The notes below the pieces were generated by a model. It made no database searches. It was given only the letters and a program-made list of their open reading frames with translations, and was not told where the DNA came from. From an uncultured Alistipes sp. (GTDB lineage Bacteria; Bacteroidota; Bacteroidia; Bacteroidales; Rikenellaceae): a DNA stretch of 16,384 bases. This document shows positions 1 to 8,113 of this stretch, in pieces. The stretch is taken from assembly GCA_937899895.1 (NCBI GenBank), contig CALBQR010000006.1, positions 1 to 16,384 of the forward strand, in the 5' to 3' direction. The number at the start of each line of letters is the position of its first letter. Within the stretch, counting starts at the first letter, position 1. The translations under genes were made by a program, and so were the position numbers.

Positions 1-2454
1 GAGGATAAAGAGACTGTTTTTGGGTCTGGTGCAGGCCACATATAACAGGTTGTAATTGTCTACTATCTGCTTAAATCGCTCGTTATTATACTCTTCGAGG
101 AAGATAGATTCTTGCAATTTACTTGTATACGCAATGGGGATAGTGGCCAGATTTTGGGCTAGCGGATCGTCCGAATGAGTCCAAAGGATGTCTCTATGGC
201 TATTAAGTTCCCATTCACAATAGGGAAGAATGACAGAATGAAACTCAAGTCCTTTTGATTTATGTATGGTCATGGCCTGTATTCCATCACAGGCTCCTGC
301 AGGGATAGCCGACTTATGCAGTTCGTTGTCCCAGTACTCTAAAAATCCCGAAACGTCACCAGCAGAATCGCCACACCAGGCCAATAAACGATCAAAGAAG
401 GCCATGACATAGCCGGTCTCTTCAGTGAAGGCCCGAAGTCCCAGCTGACGGTATAGCAACTCACACAGCTCATACAGTGGAGTCTGAGCCAGCACTTCAT
501 GATTTTTTGCGATTCCATTGGGCAAACCGAAGCCATTACATTCATCATTTACTATGTCGGTGGCGCACTTGCCATCCTCAAGGACCATCCAATGATAGTC
601 CAACGCTACTTGTACAAGCGCCATTTTATTGCGTTCATCAGCAATCCAACGCAATGCCGTTATCAGCATGCTGATGGCAGCTGACGCCTCTAGCACATAG
701 GCTTCGGCTGAGTATATGAGGATATCAGGACGTTTCTTCGACATGTATTCCACCATACTTGTTATCTGGCTATTTTTGCGTACAATGATGGCAATCTTGT
801 TATCGGGAACTCCCTTGCTGCGGAGCTCGTCGATGACGGATGTGACTTCACGGCACATGGCCTCGGTTGCACTCTCCTCTTCGTCGGGGGTCACGTTGGT
901 TACACGTACGTATCCTCCTTTATTCTTGGGGTCACATTTTTGCTCCACATCGCTATATGCTTGCTGAAGCGCTTCGGCATATTGTCCGCCAAGCAAGTTT
1001 TCAAGCAGTTTGTTGCACTGCCCAAACAACTTATTATTGAACCCTATGACATCTTCACAGCTGCGTCTGTTTGTGTCGAGCTTAAATGGCTTTTCTGCCG
1101 TATAGTCCGACAGTGTATAATTGACCTCTTCATTGAGGATGCGCCAATCACTACCACGCCATCGGTATATAGCCTGCTTGACGTCGCCCACTAACATACT
1201 GTCGTATCCCGCCGATATACCTTCAAGCAACAGGGGGTAGAAGTTATCACATTGCATACGTGAGGTGTCTTGAAACTCGTCAATCATGACATGACGTATG
1301 TAGTATCCCAATTTTTCAAACACAAACGAAGAGTCTCCATCCTGCATCTGCTTCAGCATCTGACATGTATCGGCAAGGATAAAGCGATTGGCCTCTTTAT
1401 TAAGCAACAACATGCGCTCATGTATGGTATTGATAAGCTGCAGTTGATTAAGATGCTCCTGTATAATATTACACGAATTGATGATGGCCACACCTTGCTT
1501 ACATACATTGTGAGTCTCAAGTATATGAGGAATCAACACTTGCTGTGCCAAAGGCAGTATTACAGTGCGTAGAGACGATGATTTAGACACCCAACCTTCG
1601 GCATCTTGTGATGCAGTAAGTGCCCGTCCTTTAAGTTCACTGGTAAACTCCCCTTTCTGTATCTTGAGATAGTAACCACATACACCACCTTGTTTATTAG
1701 AGAAGTCCTCAACCTTCAGTCCGTGTTTTTTTATGATGTTGAAAAAATCTTCGGCTCGTGCTTTTATGCTATTAGCCGCTTTCTCGCGCTGGCCAGAGAG
1801 GTATCTGCGCAGTTCTCTTATGAATGTGGGGTCTTTTAATTGCTGTTTTAGAAGGCTGGCGTATTGTTGATACTGTTCGTTATGAATATTGGCAGCAAAA
1901 CTTTTAAGGCCATCGGTGATGTTCCAGTGGTTACCCTTTTCCAGTTCCTCCGTTATATAATCAGATATCCAAATCAAAGTAGGATCGAGAGGCTGCAATT
2001 CCTTCAACAACGTGTCTATAGCTTCACTGATGACTTTGCGCGTATCCAGCTCGATGGTCATGCCTGTGCCTAAATCAAGTTCACGGGCCAGTCCACGAAG
2101 GATCGATTGGAAGAAGCTGTCTATAGTCTCTACACGAAAGTGGCTGTAATCATGGACGAGTAGCTGTAACGCTTTCTTCGCACGTGCCCTTATGACGTGT
2201 TCATCGAGCCCTGTACGATGTTGAACCTCGTCAAAGTATGGTTTGGCGTCACTTGTGTTATTAGCTATGCCATACAACTTGCTCAGTATACGTTGTTTCA
2301 TTTCGGCTGTGGCTTTGTTGGTAAAAGTCACAGCGAGTATATGACGATATTCTTCAGGATTCTCGATAACCATCTGGATGTAGTTGACAGCTAACGTGAA
2401 TGTTTTGCCACTACCGGCCGATGCCTTATATATATGGAGTGGATAGTTGCTCAT
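1..2454 (-). CDS. RecB/AddA-like UvrD-family (SF1) DNA helicase, C-terminus cut by window edge
   Basis: The minus strand is open without a stop from position 2490 to the window edge; the ATG at 2454 gives 818 residues before the cut. All superfamily 1 helicase signatures are in one frame: Walker A ASAGSGKT at residues 11-18, followed by FTLAVNYIQ and motif Ia AVTFTNKATAEMK; motif II IDEFQDTS at about 391-398; motif III VGDVKQAIYRWRGSDW shortly after; motif IV-like IAIIVRKN; motif V MTIHKSKGLEF at about 728-738; motif VI NLLYVACTRPKNSL just before the edge. The near-N-terminal Walker A and large spacing match the roughly 1050-1100 residue RecB/AddA-type helicases of Bacteroidetes, which act in double-strand break end processing. 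Any C-terminal nuclease domain would lie outside the window, so nuclease function cannot be judged. It is divergent from the V-ATPase operon, across a 211-base gap. A PcrA/UvrD-type helicase is the less likely alternative because the protein is already too long. Confidence 0.93.
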   Translation of the reverse strand, partial: MSNYPLHIYKASAGSGKTFTLAVNYIQMVIENPEEYRHILAVTFTNKATAEMKQRILSKLYGIANNTSDAKPYFDEVQHRTGLDEHVIRARAKKALQLLVHDYSHFRVETIDSFFQSILRGLARELDLGTGMTIELDTRKVISEAIDTLLKELQPLDPTLIWISDYITEELEKGNHWNITDGLKSFAANIHNEQYQQYASLLKQQLKDPTFIRELRRYLSGQREKAANSIKARAEDFFNIIKKHGLKVEDFSNKQGGVCGYYLKIQKGEFTSELKGRALTASQDAEGWVSKSSSLRTVILPLAQQVLIPHILETHNVCKQGVAIINSCNIIQEHLNQLQLINTIHERMLLLNKEANRFILADTCQMLKQMQDGDSSFVFEKLGYYIRHVMIDEFQDTSRMQCDNFYPLLLEGISAGYDSMLVGDVKQAIYRWRGSDWRILNEEVNYTLSDYTAEKPFKLDTNRRSCEDVIGFNNKLFGQCNKLLENLLGGQYAEALQQAYSDVEQKCDPKNKGGYVRVTNVTPDEEESATEAMCREVTSVIDELRSKGVPDNKIAIIVRKNSQITSMVEYMSKKRPDILIYSAEAYVLEASAAISMLITALRWIADERNKMALVQVALDYHWMVLEDGKCATDIVNDECNGFGLPNGIAKNHEVLAQTPLYELCELLYRQLGLRAFTEETGYVMAFFDRLLAWCGDSAGDVSGFLEYWDNELHKSAIPAGACDGIQAMTIHKSKGLEFHSVILPYCEWELNSHRDILWTHSDDPLAQNLATIPIAYTSKLQESIFLEEYNNERFKQIVDNYNLLYVACTRPKNSLFIL

Positions 2455-2485
2455 CAAGATATTCCGTGTATTGCGTTTGGTCGTG

Positions 2486-2516
2486 TAAAGTTACGTCATT
2501 TCTTTTTTATCACCAA
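2486..2516 (-). promoter_or_regulatory. Bacteroidetes-type promoter for the helicase gene
   Basis: On the minus strand, TAACTTTA (2486-2493) matches seven of eight positions of the Bacteroidetes -7 element TAnnTTTG. A TTG lies exactly 20 bases upstream (2514-2516), the same spacing as at the OmpA-like gene promoter in this window. Predicted leader of roughly 25 bases before the ATG at 2454. Confidence 0.5.
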
Positions 2517-2592
2517 GAAAAGGGCTCTTTCATTTTAAAAGTGAAACGAAACGATGTCGCACTTTGTATTTATTCGAATTATTCCTATTTTA

Positions 2593-2626
2593 TTGGTTCT
2601 TTATTGGGATTTATTTTGTACTTTTG
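2593..2626 (+). promoter_or_regulatory. Probable Bacteroidetes-type promoter of the V-ATPase operon
   Basis: TACTTTTG at 2619-2626 is a full match to the -7 consensus TAnnTTTG. The nearest usable -33 element is TTG at 2593-2595, with a slightly long 23-base gap. Start of transcription would be near 2633, about 33 bases before the ntpE ATG. This also argues that upstream in-frame ATGs (2564) lie in untranscribed promoter DNA. Confidence 0.55.
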
Positions 2627-2665
2627 CACATTATACGAAAAATATATCAATACCTATTTAATAAT

Positions 2666-3256
2666 ATGGAAAAGAATATTCAAGAATTGACCGAAAAAAT
2701 GTTTCGGGATGGAGTAGAAAAGGGTAATGAGGAGGCTGCACGCATTGTGGCCGCTGCTAATACCCAAGCTGCCGAAATCGTTGAGAAGGCTCGCAAGGAG
2801 GCTGACGCCTTGATTGCTGCCGCTCAGAAACAGGCAGGAGAGTTGATGGAAAACACAAAGTCAGAGCTTCGCCTCTTTGCAGGCCAGTCTGTAAATGCCC
2901 TCAAGAGTGAGGTGGCGACACTGGTTTCTGACAAGGTGGTAGGCAATGCCGTTAAGGAACTCACCGCTGACAAGGAAGTGATGGGTAAGTTTGTAGTTGC
3001 ACTCGCCGAGAAGTGGGTGGCCGACGAGCCTATCGTTATCTCTACAGCTGATGCCGACACACTGAAGAAGTACTTCGCCGCCAAGGCCAAGGCATTGCTC
3101 GACAAGGGCGTGACCATCGAAGAGGTGAACGGACAGAAGGCGCTCTTCACCATTCAGCCTGCTGATGGCTCATACAAGGTGAACTTCGGCGAAGAGGAGT
3201 TCGTAAACTTCTTCAAGTCGTTCCTCCGCCCCGAGTTAGTTGAGATGTTGTTCTAA
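2666..3256 (+). CDS. ntpE: V-type ATP synthase subunit E (peripheral stalk)
   Basis: The 196-residue product begins MEKNIQELTEKMF. Residues about 15-70 form a long Ala/Glu/Lys/Gln-rich helix (KARKEADALIAAAQKQAGEL) of the kind that builds the peripheral stalk. A globular C-terminal half follows, ending FLRPELVEMLF. Subunit E normally pairs with a G/H helix and ties the catalytic A3B3 head to the membrane subunit I. It is first in the operon, directly before the DUF2764 gene. The ATG at 2666 was chosen because it starts the family-like sequence and lies about 33 bases after the predicted transcription start. The frame extends to an ATG at 2564, but those 34 residues are Phe/Tyr/Ile-rich translation of AT-rich promoter DNA. 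Codon use (TCT, TCA, GCT, GCC) matches the 5' part of ntpA and not its 3' part. Confidence 0.9.
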   Translation: MEKNIQELTEKMFRDGVEKGNEEAARIVAAANTQAAEIVEKARKEADALIAAAQKQAGELMENTKSELRLFAGQSVNALKSEVATLVSDKVVGNAVKELTADKEVMGKFVVALAEKWVADEPIVISTADADTLKKYFAAKAKALLDKGVTIEEVNGQKALFTIQPADGSYKVNFGEEEFVNFFKSFLRPELVEMLF

Positions 3257-3260
3257 TTGA

Positions 3261-3371
3261 TGTCAACAGTCAACAGACAACGGACAACAGCCCCACTCCA
3301 CCGCGGAGTTTGCTTAGTTTGTTGTAGGTTGTCAGAATAGGCTGTTGACTGTTGTCTGTTGTCCGTTGACA
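3261..3371. repeat. Inverted pair of heptamer-built arms around a small hairpin
   Basis: The gap between ntpE and the DUF2764 gene is almost entirely repeat. The left arm (3261-3290) is built from heptamers GTCAACA, GTCAACA, GACAACG, GACAACA. The right arm (3342-3371) is its imperfect reverse complement, with 26 of 30 positions identical by eye. Between them is a short hairpin, ACTCC-ACCGC-GGAGT near 3295-3309. RNA from the region could fold into a long stem. There is no clear T-run, so a simple intrinsic terminator is not obvious, though the sequence ends in an A-run just before the next ATG. The operon continues in the same direction. Confidence 0.75.
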
Positions 3372-3381
3372 AAAAAAGCAA

Positions 3382-4227
3382 ATGAAAACAAACTATTATT
3401 ATCTCATAGCCGGACTGCCGGAATTGTCGCTCGACGACAACAAGCTGAACCTCACCGTGCGTGGGTTCCGCGAGTTGTACTATCCCGAGCTGGCTGCCGA
3501 TGACCGTGCACTGCTCGACCTCGTGTACTTGAGCTACGACAATGCCAATCTCCTATTATTAATAAAGGATAGAGAGGCTGCACTTGGCGAGGAGGGTTTG
3601 TATACACGCGATGAATTGCTCGGCATCATCGAGGCTGCCCGTGCCCAAGAGGCTCCTGACCGCAACTATCCGCGTTATATGTATGACTTTGTGGCCGAAG
3701 TGGAGGATGAAGAGGAGGGTGCTGAGACACTCTTCCCTGAGGACCGCCTGGCACAGCTCTACTATGCGTATGCGATGAATCAGGGCAATGCTTTCGTGAC
3801 ACGTTGGTTCCAGTTTAACCTCGACCTCAATAACTTCCTTACCGCTATCACTGCACGTCGATACAAACTCGATGTGAAGAACTTGATTGTGGGCAACAAT
3901 GAGGTAGCTAAGGCGTTGCGTACATCAAACAGCCGCGACTTTGGCCTGACAGGTTTGATGGACTCGTTCGAGGAGATTATGCGCATCAGCGAGATTGAGA
4001 ATCTTGTGGAGCGTGAGCGTCGTCTCGATGTCTTCAAGTGGGAGTGGATGGAAGAGGCTTCATTCTTCGACTACTTCAGCGTGGAGAAGCTGTTTGCATT
4101 CCTCGTCAAGGTACAGATCATCGAGCGCTGGATTTCGCTCGATGCAGAGGCCGGAGGCGAACTGCTGCGCAGCATGATACGTCAGTTGAAAGAGGAGGTT
4201 AAGGTCCCTCAAGAGTTTAGAGTATAA
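3382..4227 (+). CDS. DUF2764 family protein, putative V-ATPase subunit C-like component
   Basis: The 281-residue protein starts MKTNYYYLIAGLPEL, the typical opening of the DUF2764 family encoded inside V-ATPase operons of Bacteroidetes and Chlamydiae. It is soluble, mostly helical and very acidic around residues 105-120 (AEVEDEEEGAE). Aromatic-rich helices follow (TRWFQFNLDLNNFLTAITARRYKLD, quoted here only as a landmark: WFQFNLDLNNF). No membrane segment, signal peptide or nucleotide motif is visible. Its slot between subunits E and A, and the absence of a recognisable NtpC gene, suggest it takes the role of subunit C, coupling the central shaft to the membrane rotor. That role is an inference from position; the family name says function unknown. 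Codon use matches ntpE. Confidence 0.85.
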   Translation: MKTNYYYLIAGLPELSLDDNKLNLTVRGFRELYYPELAADDRALLDLVYLSYDNANLLLLIKDREAALGEEGLYTRDELLGIIEAARAQEAPDRNYPRYMYDFVAEVEDEEEGAETLFPEDRLAQLYYAYAMNQGNAFVTRWFQFNLDLNNFLTAITARRYKLDVKNLIVGNNEVAKALRTSNSRDFGLTGLMDSFEEIMRISEIENLVERERRLDVFKWEWMEEASFFDYFSVEKLFAFLVKVQIIERWISLDAEAGGELLRSMIRQLKEEVKVPQEFRV

Positions 4228-4236
4228 ATTATATGT

Positions 4237-4361
4237 GGAGATAAAGGGAGTTAAAGGGAGATAGATGTAGATAAAGGCCAATACTCCGTTCGTGGAACAA
4301 AGCTATCGGCATTTAACTCCCAAGGAACGAAGCGATATCTCCATTTTACTCCTTTTAACTA
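4237..4361. repeat. Decamer tandem repeats and inverted copies in the ntpA leader region
   Basis: Four imperfect decamers run from 4237: GGAGATAAAG, GGAGTTAAAG, GGAGATAGAT, GTAGATAAAG. Related units recur inverted at 4336-4361, where the complement reads GGAGTAAAAT then GGAGATA. Between them, on the complement, two similar blocks of the form GATA-GCTTxGTTCC-GGAGT appear (about 4281-4312 and 4313-4340), suggesting an internal duplication of about 30 bases. The whole 165-base gap between DUF2764 and ntpA is therefore repeat-derived. It contains no gene that I can support. Confidence 0.65.
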
Positions 4362-4392
4362 CAGAAGATATAAACAAATAAAACAGATATAT

Positions 4393-6147
4393 ATGGCTAC
4401 AACAGGAAAAGTGAAAGGCGTTGTCCAGAACTTGGTAACGCTGACAGTAGACGGTCCCGTGGCACAGAACGAAATCTGCTACATCACCACCGGAGGCGAC
4501 AGGCTGATGGCCGAGGTGCTCAAGGTAGTGGGTAGCGACGTGTTTGTGCAGGTGTTTGAGAGCACTCGCGGACTGAAGGTGGGTGCTCCTGCCGAATTTA
4601 CCGGCCACATGCTTGAAGTGACATTGGGTCCCGGTATGCTCTCTAAGAACTACGATGGTCTGCAGAACGACCTCGACAAGATGGATGGCGTATTCCTCAA
4701 GCGCGGACAGTACACCTACGCTCTTGACGACGACCGCAAGTGGGAGTTCAAGCCCCTTGCTAAGGTAGGCGACAAGGTGAAGGCTTCTGACTGGCTCGGT
4801 GCCGTAGAGGAGAACTCACAGCCGCTTAAGATTATGGTTCCCTTCCAGCAGAAGGGTGTGTGCACCGTGAAGTCTATCGCCAAGGAGGGTGAGTATACGA
4901 TTAAGGATACCATCGCCGTACTCACCGACGAGCAGGGCAACGATATTGAGGTGAACATGATTCAGCGCTGGCCCGTAAAGGTGGCTATGACCAACTATGT
5001 AGACAAGCCCCGTCCCTTCAAGTTGCTCGAGACCGGTGTACGTGTTATCGATACCGTGAACCCCATCGTAGAGGGTGGTACAGGCTTTATCCCTGGTCCC
5101 TTCGGTACAGGTAAAACCGTGCTCCAGCACGCTATCTCCAAGCAGGCCGAGGCCGACATCGTAATCATCGCAGCCTGCGGTGAGCGTGCCAACGAGGTAG
5201 TAGAAATCTTCACCGAGTTCCCCGAACTCATCGACCCCCATACCGGTCGCAAGCTGATGGAGCGTACCATCATCATCGCCAACACATCAAACATGCCTGT
5301 TGCGGCTCGTGAGGCCTCTGTGTATACCGCCATGACCATGGCCGAGTATTATCGTTCGATGGGTCTGCGCGTATTGCTGATGGCCGACTCTACTTCACGT
5401 TGGGCACAGGCATTGCGTGAGATGTCGAACCGTTTGGAGGAGCTTCCCGGTCAGGATGCATTCCCGATGGACTTGTCGGCAATCATCTCGAACTTCTACT
5501 CGCGTGCAGGTTTGGTTGAGTTGAACAACGGTGCAACGGGTTCGGTAACCTTCATCGGTACCGTATCGCCCGCAGGTGGTAACTTGAAGGAGCCCGTAAC
5601 CGAATCGACCAAGAAGGCTGCACGTTGCTTCTACGCACTGTCGCAGGGTCGTGCAGACTCGAAGCGTTATCCCGCAATCGACCCGCTGGATAGCTACTCG
5701 AAGTACTTGGAGTACCCCGAAGTAAGTGACTATCTGGATCAGCGTATCGGCAAGGGCTGGGTTGAGAAGGTCTATAAGGGTAAGACTATTGTTCAGCGCG
5801 GTAAGGAGGCATCGGAGCAGATCAACATCTTGGGTGATGATGGTGTTCCCGTTGAGTACCACGAGCGTTTCTGGAAGAGCGAGTTGATCGACTTCGTTAT
5901 CTTGCAGCAGGACGCATTCGACTCGATCGACGCTAACTGCCCCATCGAGCGTCAGAAATATATGTACGAGAAGGTGCTGTCGGTTTGCGAGCGTCCGTTC
6001 GAGTTCGTCGATTTCGACGAGTGTTCGAGCTACTTCAAGCAGCTGATCAACCTCTTCCGTCAGATGAACTATTCGGTTTACAAGAGTGAGCAGTACTACG
6101 CTTACGACAAGCAGATCGACGAGCTGATTGAGCAGAAAATCAAATAA
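4393..6147 (+). CDS. ntpA: V-type ATP synthase subunit A (catalytic)
   Basis: The 584-residue catalytic subunit binds and hydrolyses (or synthesises) ATP in the cytoplasmic A3B3 head. It has an N-terminal beta-barrel (about 1-70), then the A-specific insert region, then the nucleotide-binding core. The P-loop is GPFGTGKT at residues 235-242 with Lys241, and the catalytic Glu264 sits in CGERANEV. The Lys-Glu spacing of 23 equals that of Enterococcus hirae NtpA. SRWAQALREMSNRLEELPGQ is the conserved A-subunit core, and the helical C-terminal domain ends IDELIEQKIK. Length is usual for the family and the ATG follows an A-rich leader. The gene is a codon mosaic: before about 5400 Ser is TCT/TCA/AGC/TCC and Ala is GCC/GCT, afterwards Ser is almost always TCG and Ala GCA. 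The protein itself shows no interruption, so the break falls in a conserved stretch. ntpB follows after 13 bases. Confidence 0.96.
   Translation: MATTGKVKGVVQNLVTLTVDGPVAQNEICYITTGGDRLMAEVLKVVGSDVFVQVFESTRGLKVGAPAEFTGHMLEVTLGPGMLSKNYDGLQNDLDKMDGVFLKRGQYTYALDDDRKWEFKPLAKVGDKVKASDWLGAVEENSQPLKIMVPFQQKGVCTVKSIAKEGEYTIKDTIAVLTDEQGNDIEVNMIQRWPVKVAMTNYVDKPRPFKLLETGVRVIDTVNPIVEGGTGFIPGPFGTGKTVLQHAISKQAEADIVIIAACGERANEVVEIFTEFPELIDPHTGRKLMERTIIIANTSNMPVAAREASVYTAMTMAEYYRSMGLRVLLMADSTSRWAQALREMSNRLEELPGQDAFPMDLSAIISNFYSRAGLVELNNGATGSVTFIGTVSPAGGNLKEPVTESTKKAARCFYALSQGRADSKRYPAIDPLDSYSKYLEYPEVSDYLDQRIGKGWVEKVYKGKTIVQRGKEASEQINILGDDGVPVEYHERFWKSELIDFVILQQDAFDSIDANCPIERQKYMYEKVLSVCERPFEFVDFDECSSYFKQLINLFRQMNYSVYKSEQYYAYDKQIDELIEQKIK
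5385..5415. other. Composition break within ntpA (recombination or assembly junction)
   Basis: Codon choice flips inside the segment encoding DSTSRWAQALREMSN. Hand counts in ntpA: Ala GCA 2 of 25 codons before 5400 and 13 of 16 after; Ser TCG about 1 of 12 before and about 15 of 20 after. The reading frame is continuous. The sequence stays like the right-hand style through ntpB and most later genes, and like the left-hand style back through ntpE. Confidence 0.7.
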
Positions 6148-6160
6148 TTGAAAGAAAGCT

Positions 6161-7480
6161 ATGACAACAAGAGCATTTCAGAAAATATATACCAAAATCG
6201 ACAATATTACCAAAGCGACCGTAACGCTTCGTGCTACGGGCGTAGGTAACGATGAGCTGGCTACCGTAGGTGGTAAGCTGGCGCAGGTGGTGAAGCTCAA
6301 CGGCGAGAACGTTACGCTTCAGGTGTTCCAGGGTACCGAGGGTATCGCTACCAACTCGGAGGTGGTATTCCACGGTGAGCCCCCCAAGTTGAAGGTTAGC
6401 GACAACCTCGCAGGCCGTTTCTTCAACGCTTACGGTGAGCCTATCGAGGGTGGTGAGCAGATCGAGGGTGAGGCACGTGTGATCGGTGGTCCGACCGTGA
6501 ATCCTTTCCGTCGTATCCAGCCCAGCGAGTTGATTGCAACGGGTATCGCAGGTATCGACCTTAACAATACCATCGTATCGGGTCAGAAGATCCCCTTCTT
6601 CGCCGATCCCGACCAGCCCTACAATGCCGTAATGGCAAATGTGGCACTGCGTGCAAAGGCCGACAAGATCATCTTGGGCGGTATGGGTATGACCAACGAC
6701 GACTTCTTGTACTTCAAGCAGGTGTTCGAGAATGCAGGTGCGCTGGATCGTATCGTCAGCTTCGTGAATACTACCGAGAATCCTCCCGTAGAGCGACTGC
6801 TGGTTCCCGATATGGCACTGACCGCTGCCGAGTACTTCGCAGTTGATAAGGGCGAGAAGGTGCTGGTGCTGCTGACCGATATGACCCTGTATGCCGATGC
6901 GTTGGCTATCGTGTCGAACCGTATGGACCAGATTCCTTCGAAGGACTCGATGCCCGGTTCGTTGTACTCTGACTTGGCAAAGATCTACGAGAAGGCCGTG
7001 CAGCTGCCTAACGGTGGTTCGATCACCATTATCGCCGTAACCACTCTGTCGGGTGGCGATATTACCCACGCTGTACCCGATAACACGGGTTACATCACCG
7101 AGGGTCAGTTGTTCCTGCGTAACGATACCGATACGGGTAAGGTTATTATCGACCCGTTCCGTTCGCTGTCGCGTTTGAAGCAGTTGGTTATCGGTAAGAA
7201 GACCCGCGAGGATCATCCTCAGGTGATGAATGCCTGCGTACGTCTGTATGCCGATGCTGCTAATGCGAAGACCAAGTTGGAGAACGGTTTCGATTTGTCG
7301 GACTACGACGAGCGTGCATTGAAGTTTGCTCACGACTACTCGGAGAAGCTGTTGTCGATCGACGTAAATATCGAGATTACGCAGATGCTTGATATCGCTT
7401 GGACTCTGTTCGGTAAGTACTTTACTCCGGCCGAGGTTGCAATCAAGCAGGAGCTGATCGAGAAGTATTGGAAAAACTAA
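6161..7480 (+). CDS. ntpB: V-type ATP synthase subunit B (non-catalytic)
   Basis: The 439-residue subunit B alternates with A in the cytoplasmic ring. The N-terminal barrel begins MTTRAFQKIYTKIDNI. The core includes the family landmarks PFRRIQPSELIATGIAGID and SGQKIPFFADPDQPYN, where catalytic relatives have a P-loop; here no GxxxxGKT exists, as expected for B. MALTAAEYFAVDKGEKVLVLLTDMT and MPGSLYSDLAKIYEKA are further conserved blocks. The arginine finger that completes the A-subunit active site is Arg338 in SLSRL, equivalent to E. hirae Arg350. It lies 13 bases after ntpA and 24 before ntpD, so translation is likely linked. Codons are strongly GCA/TCG-biased, unlike ntpE and the 5' half of ntpA. 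A 450-residue open frame on the opposite strand is a by-product of this codon bias. Confidence 0.96.
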   Translation: MTTRAFQKIYTKIDNITKATVTLRATGVGNDELATVGGKLAQVVKLNGENVTLQVFQGTEGIATNSEVVFHGEPPKLKVSDNLAGRFFNAYGEPIEGGEQIEGEARVIGGPTVNPFRRIQPSELIATGIAGIDLNNTIVSGQKIPFFADPDQPYNAVMANVALRAKADKIILGGMGMTNDDFLYFKQVFENAGALDRIVSFVNTTENPPVERLLVPDMALTAAEYFAVDKGEKVLVLLTDMTLYADALAIVSNRMDQIPSKDSMPGSLYSDLAKIYEKAVQLPNGGSITIIAVTTLSGGDITHAVPDNTGYITEGQLFLRNDTDTGKVIIDPFRSLSRLKQLVIGKKTREDHPQVMNACVRLYADAANAKTKLENGFDLSDYDERALKFAHDYSEKLLSIDVNIEITQMLDIAWTLFGKYFTPAEVAIKQELIEKYWKN

Positions 7481-7504
7481 TTTGGCCATCAAAACGACAG
7501 GCTA

Positions 7505-8113
7505 ATGGCTATTAAATTTCAATATAACAAGACTTCGCTTGGCGAGCTGGGAAAGCAGCTCAAAATGAGACAGAAGTCACTCCCTACCATTAAGAGTAAG
7601 GAGAGTGCTCTGCGTCTTGAAGTTAAGAAAGCGAAGGGTACCGCAGCGGACTTTGAGCGTCGCTTGGCCGAGTTGTCGGCTCAATACGACTATATGGTTG
7701 CGCTGTGGGGTGAGTTTGATGCCGACTTGCTGGCTGTCGAAGATGTGGAACTGACCACACAGAAGATCGCCGGAGTTCGCATACCTGTCCTGCAAGGCGT
7801 AAAGTTCAAGGAGAAATCGTATGATCTGTTCTCGTCGCCGATCTGGCTGTCAGACGGTGTAGCCCTGTTGAAGGAGTTGGCTACACTCGGTTTGGAGTCG
7901 CAGATCGCCGATCGCAAGAGCGAAATGTTGGACTACGCCCGCAAGAAAACTACTCAAAAAGTGAACCTCTACGAAAAGGTACAGATACCTGGGTATGAGG
8001 ACGCTATACGTAAAATCAAACGATTCTTGGAGGATGAAGAGAACCTCTCGAAGAGTGCCCAGAAGATCGTAAAAACCAAACATCAGCAAGCCGAGGAGGG
8101 CGAGAAGGTATGA
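7505..8113 (+). CDS. ntpD: V-type ATP synthase subunit D (central shaft)
   Basis: The 202-residue product begins MAIKFQYNKTSLGELGKQL, a usual opening of subunit D. It has two long charged helices, about residues 10-75 (KSKESALRLEVKKAKG) and about 125-195 (ESQIADRKSEMLDYARKKTT, then an acidic/lysine tail). These would pair as the antiparallel coiled coil that rotates inside A3B3. A short central region (about 85-125, with VRIPVLQGVKFKEKSYDLF) separates the helices. The last four bases overlap the start of ntpI (ATGA), which implies translational coupling. Codon use is less GCA-biased than in ntpB (GCA about 1 of 17 Ala), so Ala codon choice also varies along the right-hand segment. Confidence 0.93.
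   Translation: MAIKFQYNKTSLGELGKQLKMRQKSLPTIKSKESALRLEVKKAKGTAADFERRLAELSAQYDYMVALWGEFDADLLAVEDVELTTQKIAGVRIPVLQGVKFKEKSYDLFSSPIWLSDGVALLKELATLGLESQIADRKSEMLDYARKKTTQKVNLYEKVQIPGYEDAIRKIKRFLEDEENLSKSAQKIVKTKHQQAEEGEKV

Noticed and set aside
339..2394. Many short open frames on both strands across the helicase region
   Set aside because: All overlap the continuous 818-codon minus-strand helicase frame that carries every SF1 motif.
2564..2665. N-terminal extension of ntpE with a membrane-like segment
   Set aside because: The 34 extra residues are translated from AT-rich promoter DNA that includes the TAnnTTTG element; the family-like sequence starts at 2666.
6140..7492. 450-codon open frame on the minus strand opposite ntpB
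   Set aside because: It is antisense to a clearly conserved V-ATPase subunit, its composition (Leu/Arg/Gln/His-rich) is that of a reversed reading of biased codons, and no motif is seen.
7482..7502. TTG GCC ATC AAA ... TAA, a seven-codon frame that mimics the MAIK start of ntpD just downstream
   Set aside because: It could be a relic or junction scar, but four matching residues over such a short stretch can occur by chance and no ribosome site or longer similarity supports it.
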